DNA of 64,000 bases from Hirsutella rhossiliensis (GCF_020360975.1 NW_025408672.1:1488001-1552000), one strand, 5' to 3'; positions 1 to 12,667 are shown, numbered from the stretch's first letter. Translations and numbers: made by a program. Notes: generated by a model from the letters alone, not told the origin.

Positions 1-3000
1 TTATCTTAAAGGAGTCTTATAAGACTAGATTAGGAAAAACGGTAAACGATTTTAAGAAGATATATAAAATAAAAATCGATAATAACGATAGGTAGTCTAT
101 AAGTAATATAATAAAGAAGATATAAATATAGCCCTTATACTTATAAAACTTAAATAATAACTTAAAGAGGAATAACGAAGTATCGACGATATAAGCTCTA
201 AAGAATAAGAAATACCTAGAGAAATAGAAGATAAGAACGAACTTATACTACTACCCTCGCTACTAAGGGAAAATACTATAATTAGAGAATACGCTCTATA
301 CTTCGAAGAATTTAAAGAAATACTTAAAATTAGAACCTAATAAATACCTTAAATTCTTATAGAAAACTAATAAGCTATATTAATTCGATATTAACTAGTA
401 CTATATAGAAGAGACTATACTATAGCTATTACTATAGTCGATACCTTTATAGCTTTATAACGAGAATAGTAACTATAAGGAGAATTTAAAGACGATCTAT
501 AAATACTACTTACTTATAAGTACTATAAGTATATTTTATAGATATTATACGTTTACCTAGATTATATAATATACTTTTAGATAAAGGCACGATATAACGC
601 CTTCTTAGTTAGGTTCGAAGGATAAGTACTTTTAAAACCCTACTTAAGTATAGAACTAGACTACTAGAAAATCGATTAACGCTACCTAAACGACTAAGTT
701 ATATTATTAGAACCTAATTATAGTACGCTACTTAAATACCGCGACGATTATAGCTTACTAATAAGATGCTTTTCGGAGATATATAAAATCTATAAATACG
801 CTAAAATAAAGGAATAGTATAACGCTACTCGCTCTAAGGCATCCGAACTATTAATCTTCTAAAGACTTACGTAATAAGTTAAATATAATAAAGAAGATTA
901 TAACGAATATATATACCTAAACTATAGAGTTTATAAATATAAAAAAGCATAAGTATAGTATAAACGATATAATAATATACTAAAAGATTATTAGCGATAT
1001 ATATAAAGGCTATAAGCTATATTTAACTAAGGAAAAATCGATATAAAAACGCTATACGAAAAATAGAAAGACGCTAAACGAAAACTTAACCTTTAATATA
1101 AAAACGAATAAAATTACGAAGTATAGTATATAATTAACTATAAAGTAGTATAATATAAATAATATAGCGTTAAGAAATAAGAAATCTTCGATTAGCTATA
1201 AGAAATTAGTCTCTTAAGCCCCGATATAATACTACGCGATAAAAATATAAAGAAACAATATTAATAATAAATTAAAGAAGAATACCTAAATAAAATAAAT
1301 AAGGACTAGGTAAAAAATAAGGTACGCTATCTATAAAAGGGCTATAGACTAGCACGATATAATAAGATCTAAGGACCCTATATATAGTAATAGTAAGCTA
1401 TAGCGACTAAATAGTATTAGATATCTAAATCGCGGGATATTATATATATATACTTTTAAACTATAGCGCGATAGGTAATTACGTTTTACCTAGAGTCGTT
1501 AATCGTTACCGACTTATATAGAGATATAAGAAAGATCTATATAAACTTATAAATATTAAAAGAGAGGCCTTTAACTATAATAACGGAATTATTAATATAG
1601 AGATTAATTACCTCGATATTAATATCTAGGGCTACGATAAATAAGTTAACTTTAATATTATAGATATTAAAGAATATAACCTTATATTAGGGCTTCTATA
1701 GCTATAGGAGAGCAACCTACTAATTAACTAGAAAACTAGCTAGCTATATTAAAACGAAGATATAAGTTTCTAGGATTAGTAGATTTAAAAGAAAGAAAAT
1801 TTTATAATAATTTAGCTATTAAATAAGATAAAAGGGATAACCGTTTAAGTAAATTATTATAGGCTTTAGCGATATAAACGAAAATAGTAACCGAACTAGC
1901 GGATATAATAAAATCGACTAATAAGACCTACGTACTAACTAATATAGCTATATAACCTAGCATCTAATATAAATAAAATAAAGGATATAATATAAAGATC
2001 TAAAGAGTTATTACTACTTTAAGGAAAGACCTTAAATAAATTAATAAAGAGCTTAAGTTAAGAGAAACTAGCTCTTAAGAGAAAGAATAAAGTCTATAAG
2101 ATAGAATAAAGAATATCCCCTAGGAATACTAGGAATATAATAAACTCTTTAAGGAAGAACTTAAGATAGGGTTACTTAAATATAGTTAATAGGACTATAA
2201 GATTTATCTTAAAGATAGAATAACGCTAACGTTCTATAAGATTTATAACTTAAACGAAAAGTAACTATAAACGCTATACGACTACCTCGACGAGAATCTA
2301 CGAAAAGGATATATACGAATATTAATATCTAAAGTAAGCTATCTAGTTATATTTATTTTAAAGGAAAACGGTAAGCTACGACTAGTTATCGATTATAGAC
2401 GCCTAAACGATATTATAATAAAAGACCGAATACTATTACCGCTTATATTAGAACTATAAGATCGACTATATAGTAAAAAATAGTTTATAGCCCTTAACCT
2501 TAAAGGCGCCTATAACTTAATATATATAAAAAAGGGATATAAATAGATAATAGCCTTTAGAACGAAATTTAAACTATTCGAATATCTAGTAATACTATTT
2601 AAACTTATAAATATACTAGCTACCTTTTAACGGATAATTAATAATATCCTATATAAATACTTAGAAATCTTTATAGTAGTATACTTAAATATTATCCTAA
2701 TCTTCTTAGATACCTTAGAAGAATATAAGGAATATATTTATAAGGTACTCCGCGTACTTTAGAATATAAAGTTACTAGTTAAACTAGAAAAAAGTAAGTT
2801 CTATATATAGAAAGTAAACTTCCTTAAATATACGATCTTACTAAGAGAGATATAAATATAATAAGATAAGATTAACTTAGTTAAAGAATAGCTAACGCTA
2901 AAGAACGTTAAGGACGTATAAAGTTTCCTAGGATTTATAAATTACTACTAACGATTTATTAAAGATTTCGGAAAGATTATAGCACTACTATATAACTTAA

Positions 3001-4990
3001 TAAAGAAGGAAAAAGGATTTATATAGGACGATAAAGCTAACGAAGCTTTCGAATATATTAAGACTACGATTACGTAAGAACTAGTCTTAACTACCTTTAA
3101 TCTAAAACAATAAATCGAACTTAAAACTAATATATTAGACTTTACTCTAAGAGTATAAATTAGATAAAAAGATAATAAAGGAAGACTATAACTAATTATA
3201 TTCTACTTAAAGAAGCTATATAGTATAGAACTTAATTACCTTATCTACGATAAAGAATTCCTTATAATTATTTAAGCTTTTAAGGAATTTCGATACTACC
3301 TTCTCGGAAGTAAGTATAAAGTTAAGGTTTATATAGATTATAAGAATATCTTATATTTTATAACGACGTAATAGTTAAATAGATAATAGATTTAATAGGC
3401 CGAATACTTATTAGAATTCGACTACGAAATAATCTATAGAAAAGGAATAGAAAACGGTCGAGCTAATACCCTTAGTCGACGAAATAACTATAATATAAGG
3501 GCACCTATAGCGAAAGGATAGCTCTTAGAAATTAACGAAAACGGGAACTACTAGTAACGATAGCTAAATATAATATTTAAAGTATAACCTAACGACTTAA
3601 CTTACTAGAAGATCCTAAAATAAATAAAAGAATATAAAGTACTAAAGGGATATAATATAGAATATTTAGAAGTTTTAATATATAAGAATAAAATCTAGAT
3701 ACTACTAGCGTTATAAGATAAAGTTATATAAGATATATACGAATATCTAATATATAGATACTAAGGAATCTAAAGAATAATAAAACGGATTAAACGATAA
3801 TATAACTTCCTATAGCTTAAAGAAGTAGTACGATAAGTTATTAAAAAATATAAACTTTACGTATAAAGTAAAGCCGAATAATATAAACTATATAGAGAAT
3901 TATAACCGCTACTAGTACTAGAGAAACTATAGGATTCGATAGCTTTCGACTATATTATAAAGCTATTACTATTAAAAGAACCTATAACTAACGTTAAGTA
4001 TAATAGTATATTTATTATTACCGATAGATTAATAAAGTATAGATACTTCTTACTATATAAAGAAGTAAGTAATATAGAAAAGCTAGTATATATATTCCTA
4101 TAAACTATTATTAGTAATTATAGACTATTAAATAAGATTATCTTTAATAAAGGAAGCACGTTTATAGCTAAATTTTAGTAAGCTCTTATAGTATAATTAG
4201 GGATAAAATATAAGCTTAGTATAGCTTATTACCTATAAATAGATAGATAAATAGAACGACTTAACTAAACGCTTAAATAATATTTACGATACTATATTAG
4301 TTACGAATAAAACGATTAAGTTAAATAGCTATTAATAGCGTAACTAGCTTATAATAGCTTAGTTATAGAAATAACTAAGCTCTTACTAGTATACGCTAAT
4401 TATAAATATAACCTAAAAGTATTTAAGGTTATTCGAAAAGGACTATAAGCGGAACGAGCGATACTATAAGTAGATTAACTACGAAAATTATATAAAGAAA
4501 TATAATAAGAACTTTAATTTATTAGAGAACGAATATCTACTTACTATAATTAGAAAAGATTATAGGGACTAATCTTTTAAGAGGGAGATATAGTTTACCT
4601 CGTATAACGAAATATTAAAATAAAACGACTAAGTAATAAATTAGATTTTAAGAAACTTAGACCGTTTAAGGTTAAGAAAACTATTTTAAAAGTTAACTAT
4701 AAACTTTCGCTACTAACGATAATATAGATATACCTAATATTTTATATCTTATTATTAGAACTAGCGCTATAAAACGCTAAACTATAGGAAAAAATTAAAG
4801 TCGACGATAATTAAGAATATAAAGTAGAATAAATACTAGATATAAGAAAATAAGGTTAGTAATAAAAGTACCTTATTAAGTAAAAGGGATATAGACTAGA
4901 GGAAAATACCTAGGAACTACTTAAGCACTTAACCTACTATAGCTCTCTACTTCGATAATTTTACTAGAAGGTTTAGGAGGGATTAAAAGA
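1..4990 (+). pseudogene. RIP-damaged Ty3/Gypsy chromovirus gag-pol ('Gypsy-1')
   Basis: A retrotransposon polyprotein that can be read on the plus strand if TAG and TAA are taken as mutated Trp or Gln. In order I see a gag-like region (about 1-1450), the end of a retroviral aspartic protease (NLILGLL near 1675-1700), reverse transcriptase (LVIDYRRLND from 2382; the catalytic YxDD has decayed to YLNI near 2680), RNase H (about 3080-3480), a damaged zinc-binding integrase N-terminus (about 3720-3880), the integrase core (about 3940-4330) and a C-terminal chromodomain (YLIK-stop-KGY from 4869, then EENT). Chromodomains mark chromoviruses, which are thought to target heterochromatin. The 5' LTR lies outside the window and I could not place a 3' LTR. 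The copy is certainly non-functional. Confidence 0.85.
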
Positions 4991-6159
4991 CTAAGATCTA
5001 TAAACTCCTCGCTAATACTAAATAAGGACTAATTCGCCTTATTAGGAACGCCTAATAATTATAAGTTATTTACTACTTAATGCTTATATATATCGAGCGT
5101 AGGTAAAACGCTATCCTTAGTATCTACTTCTTAGATACTACGACGAAATAACTTAGAACTCTTTTCCTTTATATAATTCCGAATCTTCTAGATACGAGCT
5201 AAATAATTAACGGCGATAGATATTTACGACTAAAGGTTTATAAGCTATGCCTAAAGCTCTAATAAGGTATCCCTAGCTTCCTCCTCTTTAGAATATAGCC
5301 TACGCTACTCTACTAATAATTTAGTTACTAAAAGAAATATATTAGCTACTATATATAGAAAGAATTAGAAGATACCTATAAGAAGAGGCTACTAAAATAC
5401 TATTATAATAGGGACGACTACTAGTAATATAATTATTATAGCGCGAAGAATTTTCGGCTATCTAATAATTCGTCTTCTTCGCTTTAAAGCATCGAGTACA
5501 CGGTATATCGGTAGGATCTCTACTTAAGTTAATATATTTAGTAAGAGTAGCGCGCTTAGAGGCTTTTTAGGAACGATTTTTTAGTATACGACTAGATATA
5601 CTATTAGTAGTATATCCCGAAAGGATAAAGAAATAAGGAACGATATACTTACGTATAACGCGATAAGGGTATATTTATATACGGCGGCTAAGGTAGCTAT
5701 AGTAGGTCTTATAGATAAGACTAAAAGGAGGGGAGATATCGTATTACGACTACGGCTACTAAGCCGCTAATAGTCGACCGCGTTAAGCACGTAATATAGT
5801 CTAACGGATAAATAGTTAGCACGACTATCTAATAGATATAGGATTAAGGGGATCGTAAAGATCTAAGTAATCTAGGATTAATAGGATTACTACGCTTTAT
5901 ACGATCTAACGTTAGGGATTATAGCTAGGCCTATAATCTAAGGATAGTCTCTATAGGTATATATAGCTACCTACTTTTACTCCTTTAGATAGATAGCTCT
6001 CTAGCTTTTAATATAGATCTTTATTACGATTCTATCTTTAATTCTAATTACCTAGTTATAGTCTACGGTCTATAACCTCTGACTTATTACTAACGTAATA
6101 TACTTATTATTACTTAGACCACGCCCTATTATATCTACTAATATAAACCCCTTAATAGG
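4991..6159. other. AT-rich RIPed sequence, no gene recognised
   Basis: This stretch lies between the Gypsy-1 chromodomain and recognisable LINE sequence. It may hold the 3' end of Gypsy-1 and the upstream part of the LINE, but I found no motif, LTR boundary or duplicated target site that proves either. Confidence 0.4.
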
Positions 6160-7192
6160 TTTATCCCTTAGGAATAACACCGGTCGTTATATAAACCTTA
6201 TATAGCTAAAGGGATAAAAATAGTAGTTAGCTATAAATATAGCCTTCCTTCTTTTATACTATATTTAAAAGAAGTAGGAGTTTAATAAGAAGGCTATTAC
6301 TAGTACCCTTTTATTATATATAAAGAGCGCCTTTAATTTTATATTAAAGGAATAGCTTATAAGGGTCCTAAGAAAATTAAACCTCTTTAAGGCCCTTATA
6401 AGCTAAGTAAACTACTTCCTTATTAAAAGAAAGATCTAGCTAGCTTTTAAAGGGTAAGTCTAGCCCTTTATAGACCTAGTAATAAGAGTGCCTTAAGGGT
6501 CCCTTATTAGCTTTATTATATTCCTCCTATATATAAGAGGGATATTAGTAGCTAAGAGATACTAGCTATCTTATATAAATAACTTTAGTATTTCTATATT
6601 ATTAACCTTAGTTAAGAAGAACGTTTAATAGCTAGAAGTAATAGCTATTAACTTACTTAAATAAGCTAAAAACTAAGGGGTTTACTTTAACCCCTTAAAA
6701 ATAAAACTTATTTACTTTAATAGGTAATAGTAGCTTATTTTAAAGGGTATAATAGTAAGAGGCTTATTTTTTAAGGTAAAGCTCTTAGTATAGTAGTTAA
6801 AGGTCTTTTTTAATTCTAGGCTCTTATTTAAATAATATATTAAGAAGAAGGTAGCCTTTATATAAGCTACTTTTAAAAGACTATCTTACTTAACCTCTAT
6901 AAAAAAAGGCTTATTATTTAAAGCCTTTAAATAGCTCTACTAAGCCTATATAACCTTTATAATAAACTATAAGGCCTAGCTTTAATATAAAGGGCCTAAG
7001 ACCCTTAAGAGCCTTATAAAGCCTTTTTAAAAGCTTTAAAAGTAAGCTTTTTTAAAGGTCTTAAGGGCCTTTAAAAGATCCTTTATTAAGGCTTTAAAAG
7101 CTAAAGCGGCCTTACTACTACTAAAAGTATAGTTTAAAAAAGTATACCTTTCTTATACCTTTTAAACCTTATACTTCTTATATAAGGAACGG
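6160..7192 (+). pseudogene. Tad-like non-LTR retrotransposon (LINE) reverse transcriptase remnant
   Basis: The plus-strand translation keeps the motif order of fungal Tad-type LINE reverse transcriptases. A 'K-S-AFN...LIRVLRKLNL' block (DxKGAFDxV...LLxxLxxLG in intact proteins) is at about 6310-6390. It is followed by 'WVNYFLIKRKI', then 'RVP-stop-GSLISFIIFLLYI' (GxPQGSPxSPxLFxLYI) near 6490-6535, and a decayed YxDDF as YINNF near 6570-6590. The thumb and C-terminal region continues to about 7180 ('YKGPKTLKSLI'). The frame ends abruptly at the left LTR of Copia A. No endonuclease domain was recognised upstream. Stops are mostly TAG/TAA, as RIP predicts. Confidence 0.75.
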
Positions 7193-7760
7193 TGTTTTCC
7201 TATTATAAATAAAGTAGCTATAATATACTCTCCTAATTATATAAGCTAATAAGTAGTATATTAATTATAGATAAAATCCTATTATATATAGTAAGAATCG
7301 CCTATTATTTTATATATTATTATAAATTAAACGGGTTGCTAGTTATTATATAATCGGGAATCGAAGGAATAGAGCTAGCTTAGAATACTAGCTAAGACCT
7401 CTTAAGACCTCTTAAGAATACTAATATAACTAACCTCCTTTAAATATAAATATTAGTAAAACTAAGATACTTCTAAATATACTTAAGGTATTATAGAATT
7501 CCTTAGTCTTAGGGCTATATAGCAGCTTAAATCTAGTCTTAAAAGGTTCTTCCGTTTAGCTATAATTATCTATATAAGATAGTATATCCGCTAGTAGATA
7601 GAGATAGAATTATAAACTTTAATACCTCTTCTATATACTAATATACTACTAATAAATTCTATTAAAAATCCTACCTTATACTCCTTCTTCCCCTTTATTA
7701 TATAGTCTTATATAATTCCTTAATTTCCTAAGATTCCGCTTTTACTTATATACCTTAAGA
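7193..7760 (+). repeat. 5' LTR of Copia A
   Basis: It starts tgttttcc and ends ccttaaga, immediately before the primer-binding site. It aligns along its whole length with 13381-13948, with equal length (568 bp) and differences that are mainly transitions. A third, truncated copy lies at 15576-16005. Confidence 0.88.
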
Positions 7761-7794
7761 GGTTATAAGCCTAGCTTACTCCTTTTTAGCTAGG
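7761..7794 (+). promoter_or_regulatory. Primer-binding site and adjacent hairpin of Copia A
   Basis: The sequence ggttataagcctag follows the LTR directly. It resembles the complement of the anticodon arm of fungal initiator tRNA-Met (which contains CUCAUAAC), allowing for RIP TG-to-TA changes; half-tRNA priming of this kind is known for Drosophila copia. A 7-bp stem follows: cctagct (7770-7776) pairs with agctagg (7788-7794) around an 11-nt loop. Confidence 0.6.
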
Positions 7795-10700
7795 AAATTA
7801 ACTACTTATACCTTTAAAATTCCTCGTCGAAATATTTAATTAAAATTCCTTTCGAAATTCCCCTTAACTTCTTTTACCTTCCTATACTCTTAAACTCCCG
7901 TTTAGACTTCTCGATCCCTATAAAAGAAATAATACCGAATTTATATAAAATAGGTAGATAGAAAGAATATAAATTTACTAAACTTAAGGGAAATTTAAAT
8001 TATACCTTATAGACTATAAGGATAGAAGCTATCCTTATAAAAGAAAAGTTTATTACTATTCTAGAGTAAGTAAATTATATATAGACTATAAAGGCTTTAT
8101 TTATAATATTCCTTTAAGTCGAAGATAGTCCTTTAATATAAATTTAGTATTTAAAAAATACTAAAGAAGTATAGGATAAGCTTAAAAAGCTATATAATCC
8201 GTTAAACTTTTCGTTAAATTATCTACTTATTAAGCAGCTCTTAAATCTTAGTCCCTTAGACTTTAATTTAGAGAAATACCTTTATAAGGTAAAGGAAATT
8301 TATAAGGATTTAAAATCCTATAATATAAAAATTCTAGAAGTTATTCTTATAGCATAGATTCTTAATTACCTTAATAAGGAATTTAAAAGCTATATTATAA
8401 ATATTATATAGAGCCTTAGGTATAATTCTATAGCGTTTACACTTAAAACCCTAATAGCTAGTCTTTTAAATAAAGCTAAAAGAATAAAGGATATAGACGA
8501 ATCTTTAGAGAAAGCCTTCTTAATATAAAGGAAGCCTTAAAAGTCTTATAGAAATTTTATAGATACTCTTTATTATAAGAAATATAAAAAACCAGCGTAT
8601 TTTATAGTAAATTACTATAAATTATACCTAAATAAGGCTCCTACTTATTAGGTTTTAAATAAAGGAAAAAAGGGCGATAGGACTTAAATTTCTAAGAAGA
8701 GAAAATCTTCTTTTTTTTCTTTTTCTTTAAAGAAGAAATCCCCTTTTAATAGTATTTCTACTACTAATAAAAGAAAGAAAGCTTAAATTACTAAGCTAGA
8801 GTCTAATTTAGACGATAGTAATAAGGTCTTAAATATAGCTTTATAAGAAAATATAGACCTAGATATTAACCTTATAAACCTTTTTAAGGCTCTAACCCCT
8901 ATATAAACGTCTAAGGATTTAAAGGTAATTTTAACCTTTATAAATACCCCTATAGTAGAAGCTAATAAAGACTTTCTTTTAAAACCTCTAAAAGCCTTAA
9001 TTCCTAGAATAAAGGAATTAGTCTTAAAGGTAAGAGAAGGAGGATTTCCTAGTTATAAGAATAAAAAGATCTTTAATTTTATTTATAATACTAAAGCTAC
9101 TAAGTATATAGTATTAAATATGAATTTCCTTATTAATTATAAAGAAATTAAGTCTAAAGTTTACTAGGGAAAAGCTTCCTTTATATTAGTAAAAGGAAAG
9201 GGGGACTTATTATTTAAGTTCCTATATAATAGTAAAAGGTATATCCTTTAAGACTGCTTTTATATACCTAAATTAAGGTCCTTACTAAAGGATTTCTTAA
9301 AAATAAATTATATTATATTCCTATAAAACCTTTATTAGAAAGCTAACTAATCCTTATTACGTCTTAAAAGGTAAAGGATATAGATTTTTATACTTAGTAC
9401 TTCCGCTTAGGGTATATAAATAATAGGGCTATTTTAGAAATATTAAAAAGATATAATAAGGATATAAAAATACCTCTAAAAGAGGAAAATAAAATAAGAT
9501 AATATAAAATATATATTAAAGCTAAAGTAATAAATAAGGTTAATAAATAACCTTTATATAAGTCTTATACCTATTTAGAAAAAATAGTATTAGATATTTA
9601 GGGGCTAATTAAAGTGCTTACTTATAATAAATATTACTATTATATTTCTTTCTTAGACGTAGGAACCTAATATCTAGAAAAATACCTTCTTTAAAAAAAG
9701 GGGAAGCTTTAGATAGGTTCCTTAAATTTAAAAATATAGTAGAAAATAACCCTAAAAGTACTAGGATTAAAAAAGCATTTTCTAATAATACTAAAGAATT
9801 TATATATAAAATAAAGCTCTACTATAAAAAAGAAGGAATTACCTTTAATTCTAGTCCTCCTAGGACGCTAGAATCTAACAGTAAAATAAAAAGAATAAAT
9901 CGTACTATATTAGAAAAAGCACGAGCTCTTTCATTTACTACTAGGCTTCTTAAATATCTATAGGGAGAAGCTATTCTAATAGCTACCTATTTATATAATA
10001 GATTACCGTATTCTACGATAGGATTTAAAAGTCCTATAAAAAAGAGGGATAATATAATACTACCCTTTAAGACCTTAAATAAAATTAAGACCTTTAGAAG
10101 CTTTATATATTATAAGAATAAAGACCTTAAAGATAAGCTAGATAATAGAGCTTTTAAGGGAATAATAGTAGGCTATTTAGAAAATATATATAAAATCTAG
10201 GATTTCTCTAAGAAAAGGATTACTATTTCTAAAGATATTACTATACTAGAAAATAAATTTATAGAAAATCTAGAAAGATCTAGTAATAATAATACCTTTA
10301 ATTTTAATTTTATTTTAAATAAAGATAAGCTAGAAAGCTATATCCTTATAAAGGAAGCTATTAAAGAACCTAGAGATAAAAGTCCCTTACCCTTTATAAA
10401 AGAAGAGTCTTTAAATAACGATCTTATTCCTACTACTAGTAAAATAGTAGTAGAATTACCTAAGAAGCTAGAAGGGTTCGATTCTAACTATATTAAGTAC
10501 CCTAACGTTAATTTATTTCTAAACTATTATTTTATAAAGTTAATTTTAGCTAGTATAGAAAATTAAGATCTAAAAATTCTAAAGACCTATAAATAGGTAA
10601 TAAATAGCCCTAAAGTAGTATTTTAGAAAGAAGCTATAATTAAGGAAATTATCTAGCTAATTAAATATAAAACTTAGGAATTTTCCTACCTCCTTAGGGA

Positions 10701-11428
10701 TAGGGAGGCTATAAGAGGCAGCTAGGTCTATACTATTAAGAAGGATAGTTAAAATAATATAATAAAATATAAAGCCCGTTTCGTAATATAGGGATTTAAG
10801 TAGATTTATAGCTTAGATTTCCTAGATACCTTCTTAACTATAGCTAGATCTAAATCTATTAGAATTCTACTTATTTTAGCTATTATCTATAAATTCGAAG
10901 CTTTATAAATAGATATAATAAATGCCTTTATATATACCGATATAGATAGCGAAGTATATATTAATCTTCCTATAAGCTATAAAGAATAGGCTCTTAAAGA
11001 ATATTATTTAAAATATAGATTAGCTTATAGAGCTAAAAGAATTAAATTAACTAAATTCCTAGACCTATATAAAACCGGTTAAATTAAAGGAAAGCTAAAG
11101 AAAGTATTATATAGCCTAAAATAAAGTCCTAAGCTCTAGTATAATTATTTAAAAATTATACTAAATAAACTTAGATTTCTTCCTCTTTTAATAGATAAAA
11201 GAGTATTTATAAATAAGGACTATAGTATAGCCTTAGTAATTTACGTCGACGACTTTCTTATAGTAAGGCCCTCTAAATCTATAATAAAAGAAAGATTATT
11301 CAAAGAATTATCTAAATTCTAAGATTTTACTATCTTAAGAGATATAAAAGACTTCTTAGGTCTAAATATTATAATAAACTAAGATAATAAAGAGCTATAT
11401 ATATCCTAAGAAGATAAAACCTTAAATA

Positions 11429-11501
11429 TATTATAAAAAAGATATAGCCGCTTATTAAATATAAGCGATAGCGTTAATTAACGTATATAGTATACGCGAT
11501 G
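11429..11501 (-). repeat. TRIM2 3' LTR (left copy)
   Basis: A 73-bp direct repeat of 11730-11802. The few differences are transitions such as ta for cg and a for g, mostly of RIP type. Confidence 0.82.
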
Positions 11502-11697
11502 TACCCCCTTAGGGATATCGGGTTAATTCGTCTTAAGATACCTAGATATCCTAGACTATAACGGGAATTTTTATATAGGTAGGCTCTATACTAAAACCGC
11601 GCTTAATTACGCTAGCGGGACTCGAACTACGGGCCTTTCGGGTAGTGCGCGCTAGGCTAGCTAGAAGAAGTACGTACGTAGTTACCGGGAAGTTCCC

Positions 11698-11729
11698 GGA
11701 GGGGTAACCCCTCCGCCCGGGCTTATAAC
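11698..11729 (-). promoter_or_regulatory. TRIM2 primer-binding site and hairpin
   Basis: The primer-binding site is the complement of cccgggcttataac (11716-11729). Next to it ggagggg (11698-11704) pairs perfectly with cccctcc (11708-11714) around a 3-nt loop. The layout matches Copia A, Copia B and TRIM1. Confidence 0.65.
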
Positions 11730-11802
11730 TATTACGAAAAAGATATAGCCGCCTATTAGATATAAGCGATAGCGTTAATTAACGTATATAGTATACGCGA
11801 TA
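11730..11802 (-). repeat. TRIM2 5' LTR (right copy)
   Basis: A 73-bp repeat lying directly against the primer-binding site at 11716-11729, which sets the minus-strand orientation. Confidence 0.82.
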
Positions 11803-12274
11803 AAATAAATTAAAGGAATTTAATAAATAAGGTTTAGGAACTTTAAATTTACTTACTATAGTAAGCTTTAAGCTTATAAAAGTAAAGGAATTACCTTTTA
11901 AGGAAGATATATTATAATTTTAGAAAGAAATAGGATCTCTATTATACTTAACCTTATTTACTAAGCTAGATATCTTATATTCTATAATTTCCTATACTAG
12001 ATTCGCGGCTAAGCCCGACTAAACGTATTTTAAGGCTTTAAATATAATTTAGAAATATTTAAATAAATTCCCTAGCCTAAAGATTAAATATAATTATAAT
12101 ATCCCTTTTACCTATCTATATATAAATAGGTTTACCGACTCTAGCTAAGTATTAGATTTAATAGACGGAAAATCCTTTTCTAGTTACTATTTTTATATAT
12201 ATAATAATATAATAAGCTAGGCTTACTCTAAGTAGAAAGCCGTTGCCCTTTCTACCTATAAAGTAAAGTATATT

Positions 12275-12372
12275 TATCGCGAAGACTATTACGCTACGTA
12301 GGCAAAAGTAGAACGCGCTCCGATAGGTGCGCTATAATTAATATATATAACTAACAACCGCGTCTTCCGACA
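12275..12372 (-). repeat. TRIM1 3' LTR (left copy)
   Basis: A 98-bp direct repeat of 12570-12667. Its right edge ccgaca is the complement of the canonical TG start and adjoins the purine tract. Confidence 0.87.
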
Positions 12373-12534
12373 CACCCCCTCAGGGATCGCGGCTCCGCCG
12401 GGAGCCCTAGACCTTATAGCCTAAGACGCGGGAGTCGAACACTAAGCGCCACGCCAATAACCCAAGGAAATCTAAGAGAGGTAGTCGTCTACGGGGGATT
12501 AAACCCCGCACCGCGCGTAGTTACCGGAAGTTGT

Positions 12535-12569
12535 AGGGGTGGTGTGCCATCCCCTCCCGGGCTTATAAC
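12535..12569 (-). promoter_or_regulatory. TRIM1 primer-binding site and hairpin
   Basis: Complement of cccgggcttataac at 12556-12569, followed on the minus strand by a stem of cccct (12551-12555) with agggg (12535-12539). An inner tgg/cca pairing gives a bulged extension. Confidence 0.6.
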
Positions 12570-12667
12570 TATCGCGAAGACTATTGCGCTACGCAGGCAA
12601 AAGTAGAACGCGCTCCGATAGGTGCGCTGCAATTAATATATATAACTAATAACCGCGTCTTCCGATA
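12570..12667 (-). repeat. TRIM1 5' LTR (right copy)
   Basis: A 98-bp repeat that adjoins the primer-binding site at 12556-12569. Its outer edge has mutated from ccgaca to ccgata. Confidence 0.87.

Larger units (their letters stand above)
11429..11802 (-). mobile_element. TRIM2: 374-bp miniature LTR retrotransposon
   Basis: A non-coding element with 73-bp direct repeats at both ends and a perfect 5-bp target duplication aaata (11424-11428 and 11803-11807). Read on the minus strand it has LTR, primer-binding site gttataagcccggg (complement of 11716-11729) starting right at the LTR edge, a 7-bp hairpin, about 210 bp of unique sequence, a purine tract (complement of taccccctta near 11502-11511), and LTR. 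This is the plan of terminal-repeat retrotransposons in miniature (TRIMs). It is much more GC-rich than the Copia A host around it, so it probably arrived after that copy was mutated. I see no open frame. Confidence 0.85.
12275..12667 (-). mobile_element. TRIM1: 393-bp miniature LTR retrotransposon
   Basis: A second non-coding element with 98-bp LTRs (12275-12372 and 12570-12667) and a perfect target duplication atatt (12270-12274 and 12668-12672). On the minus strand the LTR starts TGTCGGAAGAC and ends GTCTTCGCGATA. It is followed by the primer-binding site (complement of 12556-12569) and a hairpin, and a GAGGGGGTG purine tract precedes the 3' LTR. The two LTRs differ at about six sites, all CA-to-TA or TG-to-TA, so mild RIP followed insertion. 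It shares the primer-binding site and the downstream cttccggtaact motif with TRIM2 but differs from it elsewhere. Confidence 0.88.

Noticed and set aside
11590..12460. tRNA genes, from TTCGA-containing motifs
   Set aside because: No acceptor stem, D-arm or paired T-stem can be formed around them.
11430..12667. SINE or tRNA-derived element with unusually long (70-98 bp) target duplications
   Set aside because: The long direct repeats are LTRs: a primer-binding site and a purine tract lie exactly at their inner edges, and true 5-bp duplications flank the whole units.
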